This document shows, piece after piece, positions 19,010 through 31,132 of a stretch of 64,000 bases of DNA. The notes beneath the pieces are model-generated. The model was not told the origin of the DNA and searched no databases. It saw only the letters and a list, made by a program, of their open reading frames with translations. Every line of letters starts with the position of its first letter. Within the stretch, counting starts at the first letter, position 1. A program made the translations under genes and the position numbers. This DNA is from Notospermus geniculatus (taxonomy: Eukaryota > Nemertea > Pilidiophora > Heteronemertea > Lineidae), in assembly GCA_002633025.1 (NCBI GenBank), contig NMRB01000040.1:62023-126022 (forward strand). Direction: 5' to 3'.

Positions 19010-22000
19010 TGTCCGCCATGACTGATATCGCCATCATAACGCAAAGGTGGAGGGGCAAAATGTGCGGTTCGCCACTTTGTGACGTTACGTCACACGCACG
19101 CTGCGAAACCGATAATTTTTTTGATGTTGACGTCCTGTCCAAATGTAGCGACGCCAACCGCACAGACTGTTTGACCACTTCAAAGAAGTACATGTAAGTT
19201 AACTCAACTACACTCTTGCCGATTTTCATCTAATTTCATCCGTTTCCTACACAATTCACCAATTTTTATCAGCATGTCCACTTCTGCAGTAAAATGGTGT
19301 CCTACGACGAAATAGCTGAAAACGGCACACATTTTCATGGTCCTGAAGGCATTCCTGTTGACACAATTCCCCAGCTGAAAGAGGCCATCATGACCTCTAT
19401 GTTACCGTAATTCAGGTCACACTTACACATCATTCATTTTCATAAAACCCATGTGCAATTTGTTTACTTTATGATTTAATGTAATTGGCACTGCGGTACC
19501 CCCTCCACGCTTGTATTTATTATGCAAAATATGCAACGTCACAATAACGTTGTAGCGTCACGCAGGATCACATAGTTTTTTCACGAAAGGCGCAGTGAGC
19601 AGGGAAGGTGTGTCAATTTACAACGGCAAATTCGCACACTTGCTGTGAACAGATTTTTTGAAAAATAATTAAAATAAACATCAATACAAGCAGAGCTAAC
19701 AATACATATCTTTATATACCGTAAAGACAATAAAAACGCACACTTTTTCAACGAACTGGCGAACCGTGATACCCGCTTCGGAGCACATCCGGCACTTGCC
19801 AAAACAGTCGCCCAGGATTCTTTACTGCATCACGACATTGTTGTAACAACAATGGGTTGAAGGTCACACAGGATAAAACACGGATACACAAGTCAAAAAT
19901 TTTTTTATTTTTTCAATTTCATTTAGATTAGGCCTAGGCCTACGTAACTGTCGTGGGTCAAAGATAAGTGACAAAAATCGGCCCGACGTGTCATCAAAAA
20001 GTGGCGAACCGCGATCACCTAGGCCTAATGTTAGGCCAAACGGTAGGCCTAACGTCAGGTGATCGCGGTTCGCCACTTTTTGACGTCATCTCCCGCCTGA
20101 TTTTTGTCACTTATCTTTGACCCACAACAATTACGTATTTAATAAATGAAATCGAAAAAAAACAACACAGCATGTTCGACTTATGTATCCTTGGTTATCC
20201 CACGTGACCTTGAACCCATTGTTGTTACAGGTCGCATGTCTCAAACTGGTCATATGAATTTGCCGGACCCGTGACACTCCAGACAAAATTTTCTAACTCA
20301 AATCAAAATTTTTGCATGAAATAATAGGCCTATGGTATTGAATGAGGTGTCATTTTCTTCCTTTTGATGTTGTCTTGATGATAGGAGAAAGGAATTTTCA
20401 AACAGCTACTTTTTGTGGCAGTTACAGACAAGATAAGCGACGTTGTCAGGCCCCGGACCCCTTGAGGAGCATGAGGAGGAAGAGGAGGAGGAGGAGGAGG
20501 ACACCATGAATAAATCTGTTTGAGAATAAAATATTGGTTTCTTTTTGTTTCAATAGTTCAGTACAGTTGCCTATTTGGATGATAGGTATCTCTCCTGATC
20601 CAGTCAAGCCATATAATAGGGTCAAAGTAACAGGTCCATGGAAAAGAAGAAGCCATGTGGCCCATGAAAGGTCGAGGAGGTCATTTTTTCTCCATGTTTT
20701 TTTTTAAATTTAGTCTTATGGAGTGCAGGTATGTGTATATTGATTAGTGTTTCCAAAAGATATTATCCAAGCCAATTTGGATGCAAAGGATATGAAATTG
20801 AGTAGGGCCTACTTGATTAGATAGGCATTATGCATCAATATGATGCATGCATGGTCACCGTGTGTAGTGTTGAATTCAAGCATGTCAAGGAGTTGCATTC
20901 CCGAAAACAGTGAAATCAGAGTGGCAAGTAGGCCTAAACCTATCAACACCCAGTTGGAAACTTGTCATGGTATCCAGGCTGTAATCCTTTAATTAACCAT
21001 TTTATTCATACACAGGAGATGATTTCAATTGTTATCACGCGAACCAACTTTCATTCCAGACTTGGCATGATGTTACATTGTAGGCCTTACTTCATGAGTC
21101 GATTCTGCACTAGCTTATTATTCAATTTCTTCATTTCAGGGCAAGGAGAATGGACAAGCCACCAGTAAAAATTCCTTTTTAGGTGTGATGATAGGAACAA
21201 AAGCCAATTTTCACTAGACGCTGGCCGAATTCTGACTAAAAAGTAGGCCCTAGGTTTGGGCCAAGTTTTGAAGACCTTTTACTTTTGCCATGTATGTTTT
21301 ATTGTTTTTCTCTGAAAATGCCATTTCTTCTGGTCAATTAGCAAAAAGAATTATGAAGCTTCATGCAAAGATAGCCGAGTAGTGAAATTCTGGAAAGTTT
21401 AAGGCCAAACGGAGAAAACGGCCAAAACGTTATCGTGATGCAATGCATTTTCTATTAAAGTTACGATGTTCAGAGTTATTTTTAAGAGAGAATAAAAGGA
21501 ATTTTAAAAATTCAACTGCATAATTTGTTCTCTCTTTGGACCTATAATCCATTCTCAACTTATCCAAAAATGGGTATTTTTGACCCCGTCACGCATCTTC
21601 CTACCAGTTTGTGACATGCGACCTACAACAACATCGTGAGGCTGTAAACTATCCGGGGCGACTGTTTTGGCGAGTGCCGGATGCACTCCGGAGGGGGGTA
21701 TCGCGGTTCGCCATTTCGTTGGAAATCGATGATTAAAGTGTGCGTATCATTTTCTTCACGGTAAATAAAGATACCTATTGTTAGCTCTGCTTGTGTTGAT
21801 GTTTGTTTTAACTTTTCTTCAAAATCCGTTCACAGCAAGTGTGTGAATTTGCCGTCGTAATTTGACACACCTTCCCCGTTCACTGCGCCTTCCGTGAAAA
21901 CCTGTCTCATTGGTCTGTGACGTTACGACATGTACGACGTCACTGTGACGTTGCGTATTTTGCATAATGAAAACAAGCATCGATTGGGGGTACCACGGTT

Positions 22001-22440
22001 CGCCAACAACTTCAAATCACAAAGTAAACAATGTGCACGTGGATTTTATGAAAGTGAATGACGTCACCCTTGACCTGAATCAACATAGAGGCCGTTGCAT
22101 CTATCAGTTGGGGAATTGTGTCAACCGAAACGCGGTCTTCAGGAGCATGAAAATGTGTGCCGTTTTTCGGCTGTTTCGTCGTAGGTTTGCCATTTTTACT
22201 GCATTGAGGTGGACATGCTGCTTAAATCAGTGAATTGTGAAGGAAATAACAGACGAAGTTCGATGAAAGTTGGTGAGCTTGTAGTGTTGACTTACCTCTT
22301 TGAAGTGGTCGAAAAGTCAGAGTGGTTGGCGTCGATACGTTCGGACAGTGGGTCAACGAAAAAAAATTATCAGTTTGCGGTGTGGGCTGTGACGTGACGT
22401 CAGAAAGTAGCGAACCGCGATCACCTGACGTTATACGCTG
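19010..22440. repeat. composite foldback with about 830-bp inverted arms
   Basis: The left arm (about 19010-19850) and right arm (about 21602-22435) are clearly homologous in inverted orientation; by eye they seem roughly 80 percent identical. Matching landmarks include the GAAAACGGCACACATTTTCATG segment, the GGAAGGTGTGTCAAAT segment and the GCAGAGCTAACAATA segment. The word GCGGTTCGCCA or a near variant recurs at about 19069, 19755, 20006, 20064, 21706, 21999 and 22406. TGACGTCA-like words sit beside several copies. No transposase frame is visible. Confidence 0.7.
19838..20233. repeat. inner palindrome within the composite foldback
   Basis: A long inverted repeat centred near 20036. The arms run from TGTAACAACAATGGGTT at the left to AACCCATTGTTGTTACA at the right. 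The inner part (19942-20136) is more exact and includes GTGGCGAACCGCGATCACCT facing AGGTGATCGCGGTTCGCCAC. The inner words equal the outer end of the right arm of the larger foldback near 22400-22435, so this looks like a second copy of the same family nested inside. Confidence 0.75.
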
Positions 22441-23270
22441 TCTCATGGAAATGATGAAAAATGGACATCGATTGACAAAGTCAAAGAAATGCAAAAAAGA
22501 CGAGGCCTCGCCTCGCCTCGCCTGGTGGTGACGTACTGTACTGTAGGCACAGCAGCATACCTCACTTGGCTACGGCTACGCTACCGGTACACACGGTAAC
22601 ATGGGATGGGCTGGGCTACGGGTACGCACACACTGTCACTGCATGAAAGCAGGTAATACTAGCTTACATGAGAAAAGGACGAAATGCATGAATGAATGCA
22701 CTTAAGCCTATACGATGTACACTGATGTAGGCCTATAGGCCTTGCCTATGTCATGTATGTCATGATGTACGGCAATCCAGTGCACAGCGCTGTGCATTGC
22801 ATGCACAGGCTACTGCATGCACAGCCACATTCGCAGGAATCGGGGAATCTCATTTTTGACAGACTTCATTTAAGATGCTAATTTCTCGACGTCCGCAGGT
22901 TGCATGAATACAGAATAAAAATTTAAACACGAGAAATACCTCGCCATTTTGTCTTTGATTCAAATTGGACCAGGTAAGTACTTCTAGAACACCAAATCCA
23001 TGCAAAATGCACCAATTATTTTTCAGAAAACAAATCCATGCTCCTATCGAAAATGGCGGATCTCCACATTTTCCCAGGATTCACGAGTTTTTTGCTAGGG
23101 CCTACTTATCAAATTAATTTTTTGTAAACTAACTTCTACAAATTTTAGTTTATGATCAATCCACTAAAATATTGATAAGATAGAAAAAATGAACGTTTAA
23201 AAAATAAAGTTGACTCTAAAAATAGTTGTTCTTCTACTCCCCAGATGGCGTTGACAAATTAAGTGAGAAA

Positions 23271-26200
23271 ATGATTTTGTCCTGGATAAGTGCAGCTGTA
23301 AATTGGTTGCAAAGAAGCACTTCCGAATGGTTGACAAAAATAAAGCTTACCCTCGTCAGGGTTACAGTTGTCCTCACGTTTCTAGCGTTGCTTTTGTGGA
23401 TTTCAATTTTCTTTTATGGGAGTTTTTACTACTTGTACATGCCTGCCATTTCTCACATGAAGCCAGTGCATCTGCAGTACAAGTGAGTACATGCTATACA
23501 GGGTGTAACAAAAAACTATTGCTAAGGCCAGTAAAAATACATTACTTGTTTATCATCATTCAACCTTTTGATATTGGGGAGGCAGGGCCTTTGATATTTG
23601 ATATTTTGTATGGGTGACAATGTTTGATCGAGAGGGCCTTTTGGTATTTGATATTTTTTGGTCATGAACTCGAAAAAGTCAATAGACAAGTTGCGAAATT
23701 AGCGGCCGCCATGTTTTTTGTGGACTTTTTGACATTGCTTGGGTTTTTCAATGGGATTTTGCACTGTCAGAGGCGTTCAAAAAAAGAAAGGTCATACAGT
23801 AAGCCACTAGAATTACATAAAGATATTTTAGCAAGCAAGCAGCTAATAAAATACATTCGAATTATATTTGAAAAAGTTCGAAAATTCGGCCAATTCCACA
23901 AACAAAATGGCGGCCGCTATTTTCGCAACCTGTCTATCAATTTCCAGAATATTTTGCAAATTTTCGACCCCAATAGGGGTCTTTTTCAGGCTGGAACTTT
24001 AATGAAACTCTAGAAAAGACTTTTCTAGAGTTTCAGATTGTAAAGTTTCATCCTGAAGAAGACCCCGGTTGGGGTTGAAAATTTGCAAAATATTCTGGAA
24101 ATTGACTTTATATACTTTATCATATTATCATATTGTGTGTCGATTTTTGTGCTCGCCTTCTCTTTGGAACTTGAAAATTTCATACAGAAATGAATTAGGC
24201 CTAGGCCTACTTACATGCAATACAAGCCAGTTTGTTTAGTCTGGCCAGGAATAGGATCGTTGGTGGTGCAATGGATATCAATTATCAAAAGCCCGTCAGG
24301 TCTGGGAAAATCAGGTCGGGAGGTTGTTTAATCTGTTGATAGGCTATTTGATAAATAATAACAAAAATCAAAGGTGAAGCAGAGGGCAAGAATTTGGAGT
24401 GGACGGTATCTTGATATTTGATATATCAAATATCAAAATAATCAACACGGGAGCTAAATGTTGGGACGGGCGGTGATCATGATAAACAAGTAATTTATGT
24501 TGAATGGCCTAACAAGTGACAAGTTCAGCTCAGTTAGGTTCAGGACTAAACTACAACTGTCTGACCATGAAATACTCATGCCTTTATCACATTTGCTGGT
24601 TATTTTGTGCCATAAGCCTAGGCCCTATTGCCTATTCATTTGAGTTCTGTTAGTGTCAGTTGTTGGGTTAGTCTAATCGCTAATCTAGGGAGGCCTAAGA
24701 TTTGTGGGGTTGTCAAGACGTTCCATCCATACAACTTCTATACCACCACCACGACACAGGGACATAGCCAACCCTATCATTGATCTTTAATTATCCTGTG
24801 ATTGCCGACTACATACATGTTGTGACAGGCCTAAACTCCAAAATCTATTGAACTTATGAATATGATTTCAGGGGAAACTGTGACAGCAACAATGAAGGAT
24901 GTGGATTCCCATCAGCCAATCTCTCACTTGTTTCACATGGGAAAGATCAGGTATAATGATGTAGCAAAATCAATGGGCCAACTTTAGTTGGGTTTTATCC
25001 AGGACCTATAATAATAATAATAATGCAAGTTCTTATATGGCGCATTTCCTGTCTAACTGCTCAATGTGCTTCACATTATTACCCCAGCTATGGGTCTATT
25101 CATTCCAATTTCCTTTCTCCACTCCTGGGGAGTATTACAGTCCCGACAGCTGATTTCAGCGCTCTTGGACATTATTAACATTCACATGGACCATCACTAC
25201 CAGCCAGGTACCCCTTTTACACTTGGGTGGGATGAAGCAAGTGAGGCAAAGTGACTTGCTCAAGGTCACAAGCGAGCATACTTTTTTCTTGGTCAGGACT
25301 GGGAATCGAACCTGGGACCCTCTGATCAGGAGTCCGTCTCGCAACCACTAGACCACGCCACTCCCTCATGTAGTGCCCTCGTGGTTGTTAAGCTGTAATA
25401 ATAGTGCCTGTTCTTGAAGTGTTGCTACGACATATGTATATACTAGACACAAGGTGCCATCATATTCCAATAACTAGGCCTATTTCCCAAAAGGTTAGTT
25501 ACGGGGTATGTCAAAAATAAATAAGCTTCTCTATTTTTGGTCGGTTATATTCCAGTAAGTTGTTTGAAATCATTGTTAAGTTAAAACTATACATATAAAA
25601 TATTGTCCGTCAAAGGTTCATGGACTTTTCCATTCAATAAGAGGCAATGAATTTCAAGTTCATCTGATATTATCATTTACATTTCAGCTGATGTTACGAG
25701 GGCAGCCATATAAGATCCAGCTAGAACTTGAAATGCCTGAATCTCCAGTCAACCAAATGCTAGGTAAGCAGCTCAAGCAGCAAGTATTTCTTGTAAAAAA
25801 TAGTTTTATTACTTTTACTACTTCTGCTTGTATTATTTTTTGTTTGCAGGAGTGTTCATGGTTCGTTTGGACTTCCTTTCCCATTTTGGCAAAACAGTGC
25901 AGTCATCTAGTCGTGCTGTAAGTAAAAGTGTATGTATGGTAATTGAGTTTTTTCTAGTTTACTATCATATCCAGTGTTCATATTTGTCTCTGAATACACA
26001 CCAGCTAATCACTGACCTCTTGCTGGGGAAAATGTCTGGATGAAATTCTGATTATCTGTAGATGCTGTAAGAACACTTGGTTTAAAATGTTTTGGAATCT
26101 ATTCAAGTACGGGGTAGTGATTTTGGTTACAGGTTTCTCATCTCATCATAATTGATTCAACTTGCAGGCCATGCTTCACTACAAATCTCCGCTCCTGCAA

Positions 26201-27256
26201 ACCATAGACACTCTGGTCTTCTCTCCCTTATTCTCTTATTTGGATCTCGAGAACAAAAACAGCTCATAAATGTGGAACTTTTCAACAATTACCTAGAGGA
26301 TGCTGTAAGTGCTTCATGAACGTCATTTGACACAGTAAAAAATCATACCAATCGTTGGGTATCATTTAGTAATGACGAGTATGTTAATTTGTCTTTCCTT
26401 ATTTTCAGTACAAACCAAGTATTGGTGCTTACATTGAAATCCAGGCCAAACGAATTGAAATTTATTCCACTATGCTCAAGATTTATGCACATTTTACTGG
26501 TCTCAGGTACGGTATGTAAAGAGTGAAATTCTGCAGCAGCAGTCAACCTTGTGTGTGATACAAGTATTTCTGAACTAAAGTAAACTACATTGCAAGTATT
26601 TTCATCATTATTGTTTAATCATGTTTTTGAATGATTGTCTGTATCAAGGTACCTGTTCTTGTTTGTAGGTACCTGATGTTCTACCATCCAATCCTCTGTG
26701 CTATATGTGGTGTCAGCTCAAACATGATCTTCCTTACTGCTGTAGCTTTGCTGTCATGGTATCGGTTCCTCTCAAACAAAACATCCCTCAGTTCCAGTCC
26801 TTCGAGGACGGATCGCAATCGTCAAAGTTTGGAGGAGAGACGGGCCAACATTCGTGCTGCCTTAGAGCAAGAACAAGTGACCAGTATGTGATATGTTTTA
26901 CTGAATATTGGTTTGTTTGAAGTCTTCGCATTTAGTAACTTCTTAGTGACTTGAATTCATACAAAAACAGTTTCAAACGTTTTTCTTTGAACCAATTAAG
27001 TTAAAAATCTGCATGTTTTTCAGGTAATAATCCCACACAGACTTCAAACAGGCCAGAGACACCAATAGGAATGCTTCCATATGGGGCCGAACAGGAGCCC
27101 GTCGTCATAGACACATCAAAAAAACGAGTGAAAAAGACATTCACCAGTGAACCTGATAGATCTATTGGGTGGCCAGAAAGTGTAGTCAATGGTAATGATG
27201 AGCCTGAGACTCTAAGAAAAGCACTCAGTCGCCAGCTGTTAGGAAGTCTCATTTAG
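23271..27256 (+). CDS. BSCL2: seipin, with reading-frame break(s)
   Basis: Seipin is an ER membrane protein that organises lipid-droplet formation at ER-droplet contacts. Exons: 23271-23482, 24872-24950, 25688-25763, 25850-25917, 26168-26304, 26409-26506, 26669-26883, 27024-27256. Family hallmarks are [19 protein letters not shown] (first membrane span), [52 protein letters not shown] and the second span ending [11 protein letters not shown]. In exon 26168-26304 the frame breaks: two extra bases (TC at 26234-26235) separate FSPLF from [10 protein letters not shown], and dropping them restores the family sequence and exon phase. A second shift near 27200 is possible, because the +2 frame stays open to a stop at 27376-27378 with a plausible tail. 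The start is the first ATG in frame, with a short cytosolic N-terminus as in other seipins; an upstream coding exon is not excluded. Splice sites are intact, so assembly error is likelier than a pseudogene. Confidence 0.93.
23679..24105. repeat. nested foldbacks in seipin intron 1
   Basis: Two adjoining inverted repeats. The outer one has AATAGACAAGTTGCGAAATT plus GCGGCCGCCAT at 23680-23712 facing ATGGCGGCCGC plus TTGCGAACC-like sequence at 23907-23940. The second, 23937-24105, is a near-perfect palindrome with arms of about 80 bp, starting TCAATTTCCAGAATA and ending TATTCTGGAAATTGA, centred near 24021. One arm of the second recurs at 11525-11589. Neither has coding capacity. Confidence 0.75.
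25011..25367 (-). repeat. tRNA-derived SINE in seipin intron 2
   Basis: Read on the minus strand, the head (25367 to about 25292) has a tRNA-like A box (TGGTCTAGTGGT, 25345-25356) and B box (GGTTCGATTCCC, 25301-25312), the internal RNA polymerase III promoter of tRNA genes. The body runs through a TTATATGGCGCATTTC segment and ends in an (ATT)n tail at 25011-25024. I cannot fold a complete tRNA cloverleaf, so it is a SINE rather than a tRNA gene. Confidence 0.72.
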
Positions 27257-27722
27257 AGGAGGATGTTACAAAGGATACTGAAACATTGCTTCCATCCAGA
27301 CCTGGGAGTACTCATGATGAAGACATGCAGTTAAGACGTAGAGGTGATGTTTTAGGAAAGTCTGTTTCACAATCATAATGCTGGGTTCATGTGCCTGTGA
27401 TATATTCAAATGTTTGGCCAATGGTTCGCTTTCACTCATTCGATATCAACATATAGAGAAAATTCAGTGTTTTTGCAACAGTCAGGGTATACATGGGAAT
27501 CATTTACATGTAGTTTATTACCGGTACTCAAAATGAGTACTTCTTAAATGATTTCTCCTAAACCTCAAAATGATTTCGAGATACGCTTTAGATGGGTTAG
27601 ATTGTTTTGTCTCTCCATGCTGGTATTGAATGAGTTTCACTTCATCTAAACATGCTGTTGAAAAAGGCATTCCATAGCTTTATTCAAGGTGCTTGCTGGT
27701 GAATTTGTCAGACATGAAATTC

Positions 27723-27728
27723 AATAAA
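27723..27728 (+). terminator. likely poly(A) signal of seipin
   Basis: AATAAA in the plus strand about 470 bp after the seipin stop codon. It is the first strong match downstream. Cleavage would follow within about 30 bases. Confidence 0.5.
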
Positions 27729-28884
27729 ATACTCTTACATTACAGTAGATTTGAAGAGAATTGATTAAATGTACCGGTAATGCATTTTATGATACGGGTA
27801 CATACAAATTGAGCAGGCCTCGGGGAGTGGCTGCAGTCATAATGTACCTGGAGTTCGTGATCACTAATATTTGTATAATGGCATTTGAATACACACACAC
27901 AATTCAGGCGTGGAAATTAAACTTGGAGGAATAATGCAGTAGCGACAAAAATGTGGAGTCAACATTTTGCAAGTAAAATTTGACATGTGATTATCACTAT
28001 TATGAGGTTGATGCGAACTGAATCTATGTCACATTTTATTTTTTTAAATATAAATAATACACGCCTCACATACCATACACCAAGTTAGCGAAAGTTAGTA
28101 CCTGCATACCCTATGTGCAACGACTACCTGTGATGGTAAATAAGTCCGATACTAAACACTGAAATACAGTACATTCAGTTGTGTTCAAGAAATTAATGAA
28201 AGCTGATATGTTAGATAATTTTCGTGACATTATTTTGTGATATTTAATTGTTGATCAATTTGAATGGATTTGTTTACAAAATAAACGATATTGCACCAAA
28301 TCATTTTCTTGCTCAACTATCCCTGCATGCAAGAACATGCATTGAAGATTCCTCTAACATAACCTGGGTTATCATACCTCAAGAGAACGTCAGCCAATCA
28401 CAGCGTGTCATTTACGGTCACGCGCCATGCAATAATTTTCATTATTTCATGGCATTATTTCATGTTCGGCCGTCGGCAGTGTCATCGACGATCGCGATCC
28501 ATATCCTACTCCGCCACTTTGCCCTTCCTCCAGCCGGCCGAGGCGGCCGTGCCGTGGGCGTAGCGCAGGCCCACATATGCCTACATACCGGTATCAAGTC
28601 CTACGATCGAAACACGGTGTATTCCGCAACCACAGCCTTTTTGTTTTAGCATGTGCCAAGAAAGGATTCATTGATTGGCCTTGCCCGGTGGGGCTCATTC
28701 CATCACCAGTAGGCTAGGCCTACGCGGGGTCGAAACCAAGCAGAGGGGGTCAGAATGTCTCAGAGGAGTGGATACTCCGATTACTTCCGACACAGATTTT
28801 TGAATGTTTTGGCTGCAGAACTTCTGTAGTTAGTAGGCCAGCGCTGCATGCCAGGGTAGGCCTATAGGCCTACACCTCCTTGCT

Positions 28885-29052
28885 GTTGGTGATAATATAT
28901 ATTATATTTCACGTCAAGCCATGAAATAATGGAAATTATTCGTCAGGTCAAAAAATTATTTCCCTCGGCTTCGCCTCGGGAAATAATTTTTTGACCTGAC
29001 GAATAATTTCCATTATTTCATGGCTTGACGTGAAATATTTATAATCACCAAC
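28885..29052. repeat. near-perfect long hairpin
   Basis: The arms read GTTGGTGAT at 28885 and ATCACCAAC ending at 29052. The inner 60 or so bases of each arm are almost identical in inverted orientation (for example CACGTCAAGCCATGAAATAA facing TTATTTCATGGCTTGACGTG). The loop is the GC-rich CCTCGGCTTCGCCTCGG near 28962-28979. It is probably a recently inserted or self-corrected MITE. Confidence 0.85.
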
Positions 29053-29826
29053 ATCAAGACTATGCACCAAATACCGGTAGTATGCAAGGCAAAGCTGCCC
29101 CTGTTGCAGACTTAATGTAACACGACACCAAGAATGTATCGAGTAGTGCATACATGTCGGTTCCAAAACTGTCTACTACGGTATGTATTGGGTCTTCAAC
29201 ATATCCAAAATAGTCACTTTGAAAAAGACAATGAAGCTCAAAATTGTGAAAAAATAATTTATTCACTGACCATTTTCATTTCTCACACCACTTGATCATT
29301 AGATGGATATCAAACGAGTGAATTTCCATCTTTTGAAGCCTATACTGATTTACATGTACTGGTACGAAAACAGCTACACCAAACACCAAGGGTTGGTGTT
29401 CTCTAACAGAACTCGTGACAGTCCACCCTATCCTGTTATCAAACAGTGGATAAGAAGTACAGGCACACATCACTCTTCCATTCTATTAGATGCCTGGACC
29501 TTCCGAGTACCGGTAGAAACAATCATCAGTCCCTCTCTGGCATCTGATCATGACCAGCCACCTCACAATGATAAAGCAGCAGCTTGAGTCCCACACTAAT
29601 TTCTCCCAAACAGTGAATGCGCCAGGGTTGCAGCCAATCCAGATCACTGACTCACACATCGGTGAGGGTTTCCTGCAAGAAAATTGTTAATTCATATAGA
29701 CTTGCACTACAGTCGAGTTGGAAAGAAATGAGAGTCAAGGGAAGGGATCATATTCCCAAACAATTCACAATTTCATGTGCCAGTATACAATCTCTTGGCT
29801 GGTTCAACTGTGAGCAAAGAGCAGCC

Positions 29827-29981
29827 TAAAGCGGGTGATCCACTGTCGCGATTTGGGCTTGAGACGGGGTTGCGGTCCCTTGCGATCGCCTTATATCGCA
29901 ACAGGAACTCCTTATAAGGTAACCGCAAGGGAACGCAACCCCGTCTCAAGCCAAGATCGCAACAGTGGATCACCCGCTTAA
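29827..29981. repeat. MITE-like hairpin in the probable PIGF 3' UTR
   Basis: The ends are AAGCGGGTGATCCACTGT (from 29829) and ACAGTGGATCACCCGCTT (to 29980). The arms of about 64 bp remain well matched inward through GCTTGAGACGGGGTTGCG. The element lies about 95 bp beyond the PIGF stop codon, so if transcribed it would form a stable RNA stem. Confidence 0.8.
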
Positions 29982-30075
29982 CAGGTACATGTACATTTGG
30001 AGCTAAAGTATCCATTCCTTTGACAAGAAATTTATTTGCTATGTGCACACTCACCAAACAAGCCACCACAGATTG

Positions 30076-31132
30076 TCAGAATGACTTAGCCTTCTGCTTG
30101 CTCTGAAGCCAAGCAAGGTAAAATGAAGAAATCATGAGCCCTGTGATGTATCCAAACAGTGTACCAAGAACACAACTGATGGGCCATTCCTAAAAATGAG
30201 AAATTAAGATAATTGGGCAATCAATGACAATTGGCATGCATTCATCCTAAAAAATTATTGAATTATTTCATACCTAGAATATTTAGGGGGCTTGCATACA
30301 AGTGTTTTTCAACAGGTGAAACTGCAAATACATGCAGGAGCCTGCAGAGTCATATAGCACACCTTACCTGCCAAGGCCTATCCCAGTCCAGTGGTATAGG
30401 GAACACACCAAGCCATGCTCCAATGATACTGCACCATACAGTGATAAGAAGCTGTCTTTCAAAGATGTTACCAGGTCTAGAAATACATGTATAGCATGTT
30501 AGAGAACTGGTCAGATTAGCCACTGCATCACTATTCCCAATACAAATGAAGCGCAGGAAAAAGGAAAACTGGTTGCTTCTGCCTATCTTAAAATGGAAAA
30601 CAAGAAGGAAGGACAGAACACATGAGTCGTAGATCACTGTCTCCCCAAATATATCAAGGCGTACATGCCCCACTGAATCAAGATTTTAAACTGTCTCAAA
30701 GCAACTGAGAAACAACTGAACTGGACCATGGAAATGGGAAGCTGGTATGATTGGGAAGAAAAGATTCACTGACTTGTTTTGGACGAACACTTTCAACCAG
30801 TCCTCCAAATTTGTGCCAAGTGTCAAACAAGCAGGCAAAACAGTGGTTGCTGTGAGCATCATGGATAAGTGGTAAGTTTCACTGACACCCCTGTGAAATA
30901 GAAGATGGACAGAAATCTTATTTTCAGATGGTGCCTTGCCATACAATGATAAAATGTACATGTACGGGGTAGTAATATTTGCCCATGTCAGGAACTTGCA
31001 GATTGACAAATCACATCATTCAAAATTATAAAATACTTACACAGTCAAGGGTGCTCCAAAAAGAACGGCAGTGAAGTGAACGACTATTGTGGCAATTAAT
31101 AGGATGACACCAACTGTCAAAATTTGCTTCAA
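30076..31132 (-). CDS. PIGF: PIG-F, GPI-anchor biosynthesis (C-terminal exons; N-terminus uncertain)
   Basis: PIGF is a multi-spanning ER membrane protein that stabilises the PIGO and PIGG ethanolamine-phosphate transferases of GPI-anchor assembly. Four exons join in phase on the minus strand: 31041-31132, 30774-30890, 30368-30476, 30076-30189. The tail carries strong family matches: SIIGAWLGVFPIPLDWDRPW, then EWPISCVLGTLFGYITGLM, ending in a short Lys-rich cytosolic tail. The exon at 31041-31132 gives HFTAVLFGAPLT and the next gives LTLGTNLEDWLKVF, in the same order as vertebrate PIGF. About 80 N-terminal residues are missing. A hydrophobic stretch with an ATG at 32425-32480 (minus; MGLPGIIFNVTLLTISIL, donor after 32425) is a possible first coding exon, but the exon that would link it to 31132 was not found. 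Confidence 0.9.

Larger units (their letters stand above)
18572..23270. other. divergent region between PAPOL and seipin
   Basis: No coding exon is recognised. It must hold the missing first exon and promoter of the poly(A) polymerase (minus) and the promoter and 5' UTR of seipin (plus). A pyrimidine tract with CAG at 23242-23244 suggests an intron acceptor in the seipin 5' UTR. Most of the interval is the composite foldback at 19010-22440. A GAG-rich run lies near 20460-20500 and a short CGCCT repeat at 22500-22525. Confidence 0.5.
27379..30075. other. convergent region between seipin and PIGF
   Basis: No gene recognised. The left part is seipin 3' UTR and the right part is probably PIGF 3' UTR; a minus-strand AATAAA lies at 29258-29263. 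The open frame at 28248-28649 resembles no family I know and has no splice context. The interval also contains the hairpin at 28885-29052 and the MITE at 29827-29981. Confidence 0.5.

Noticed and set aside
25292-25367. A minus-strand tRNA gene
   Set aside because: The A and B boxes are present but no full cloverleaf or matched acceptor stem can be drawn, and an (ATT)n-tailed body follows; a SINE fits better.
28248-28649. 133-codon plus-strand open frame
   Set aside because: No recognisable family, no splice partners, and it lies between seipin and PIGF in repeat-rich DNA; most likely chance.
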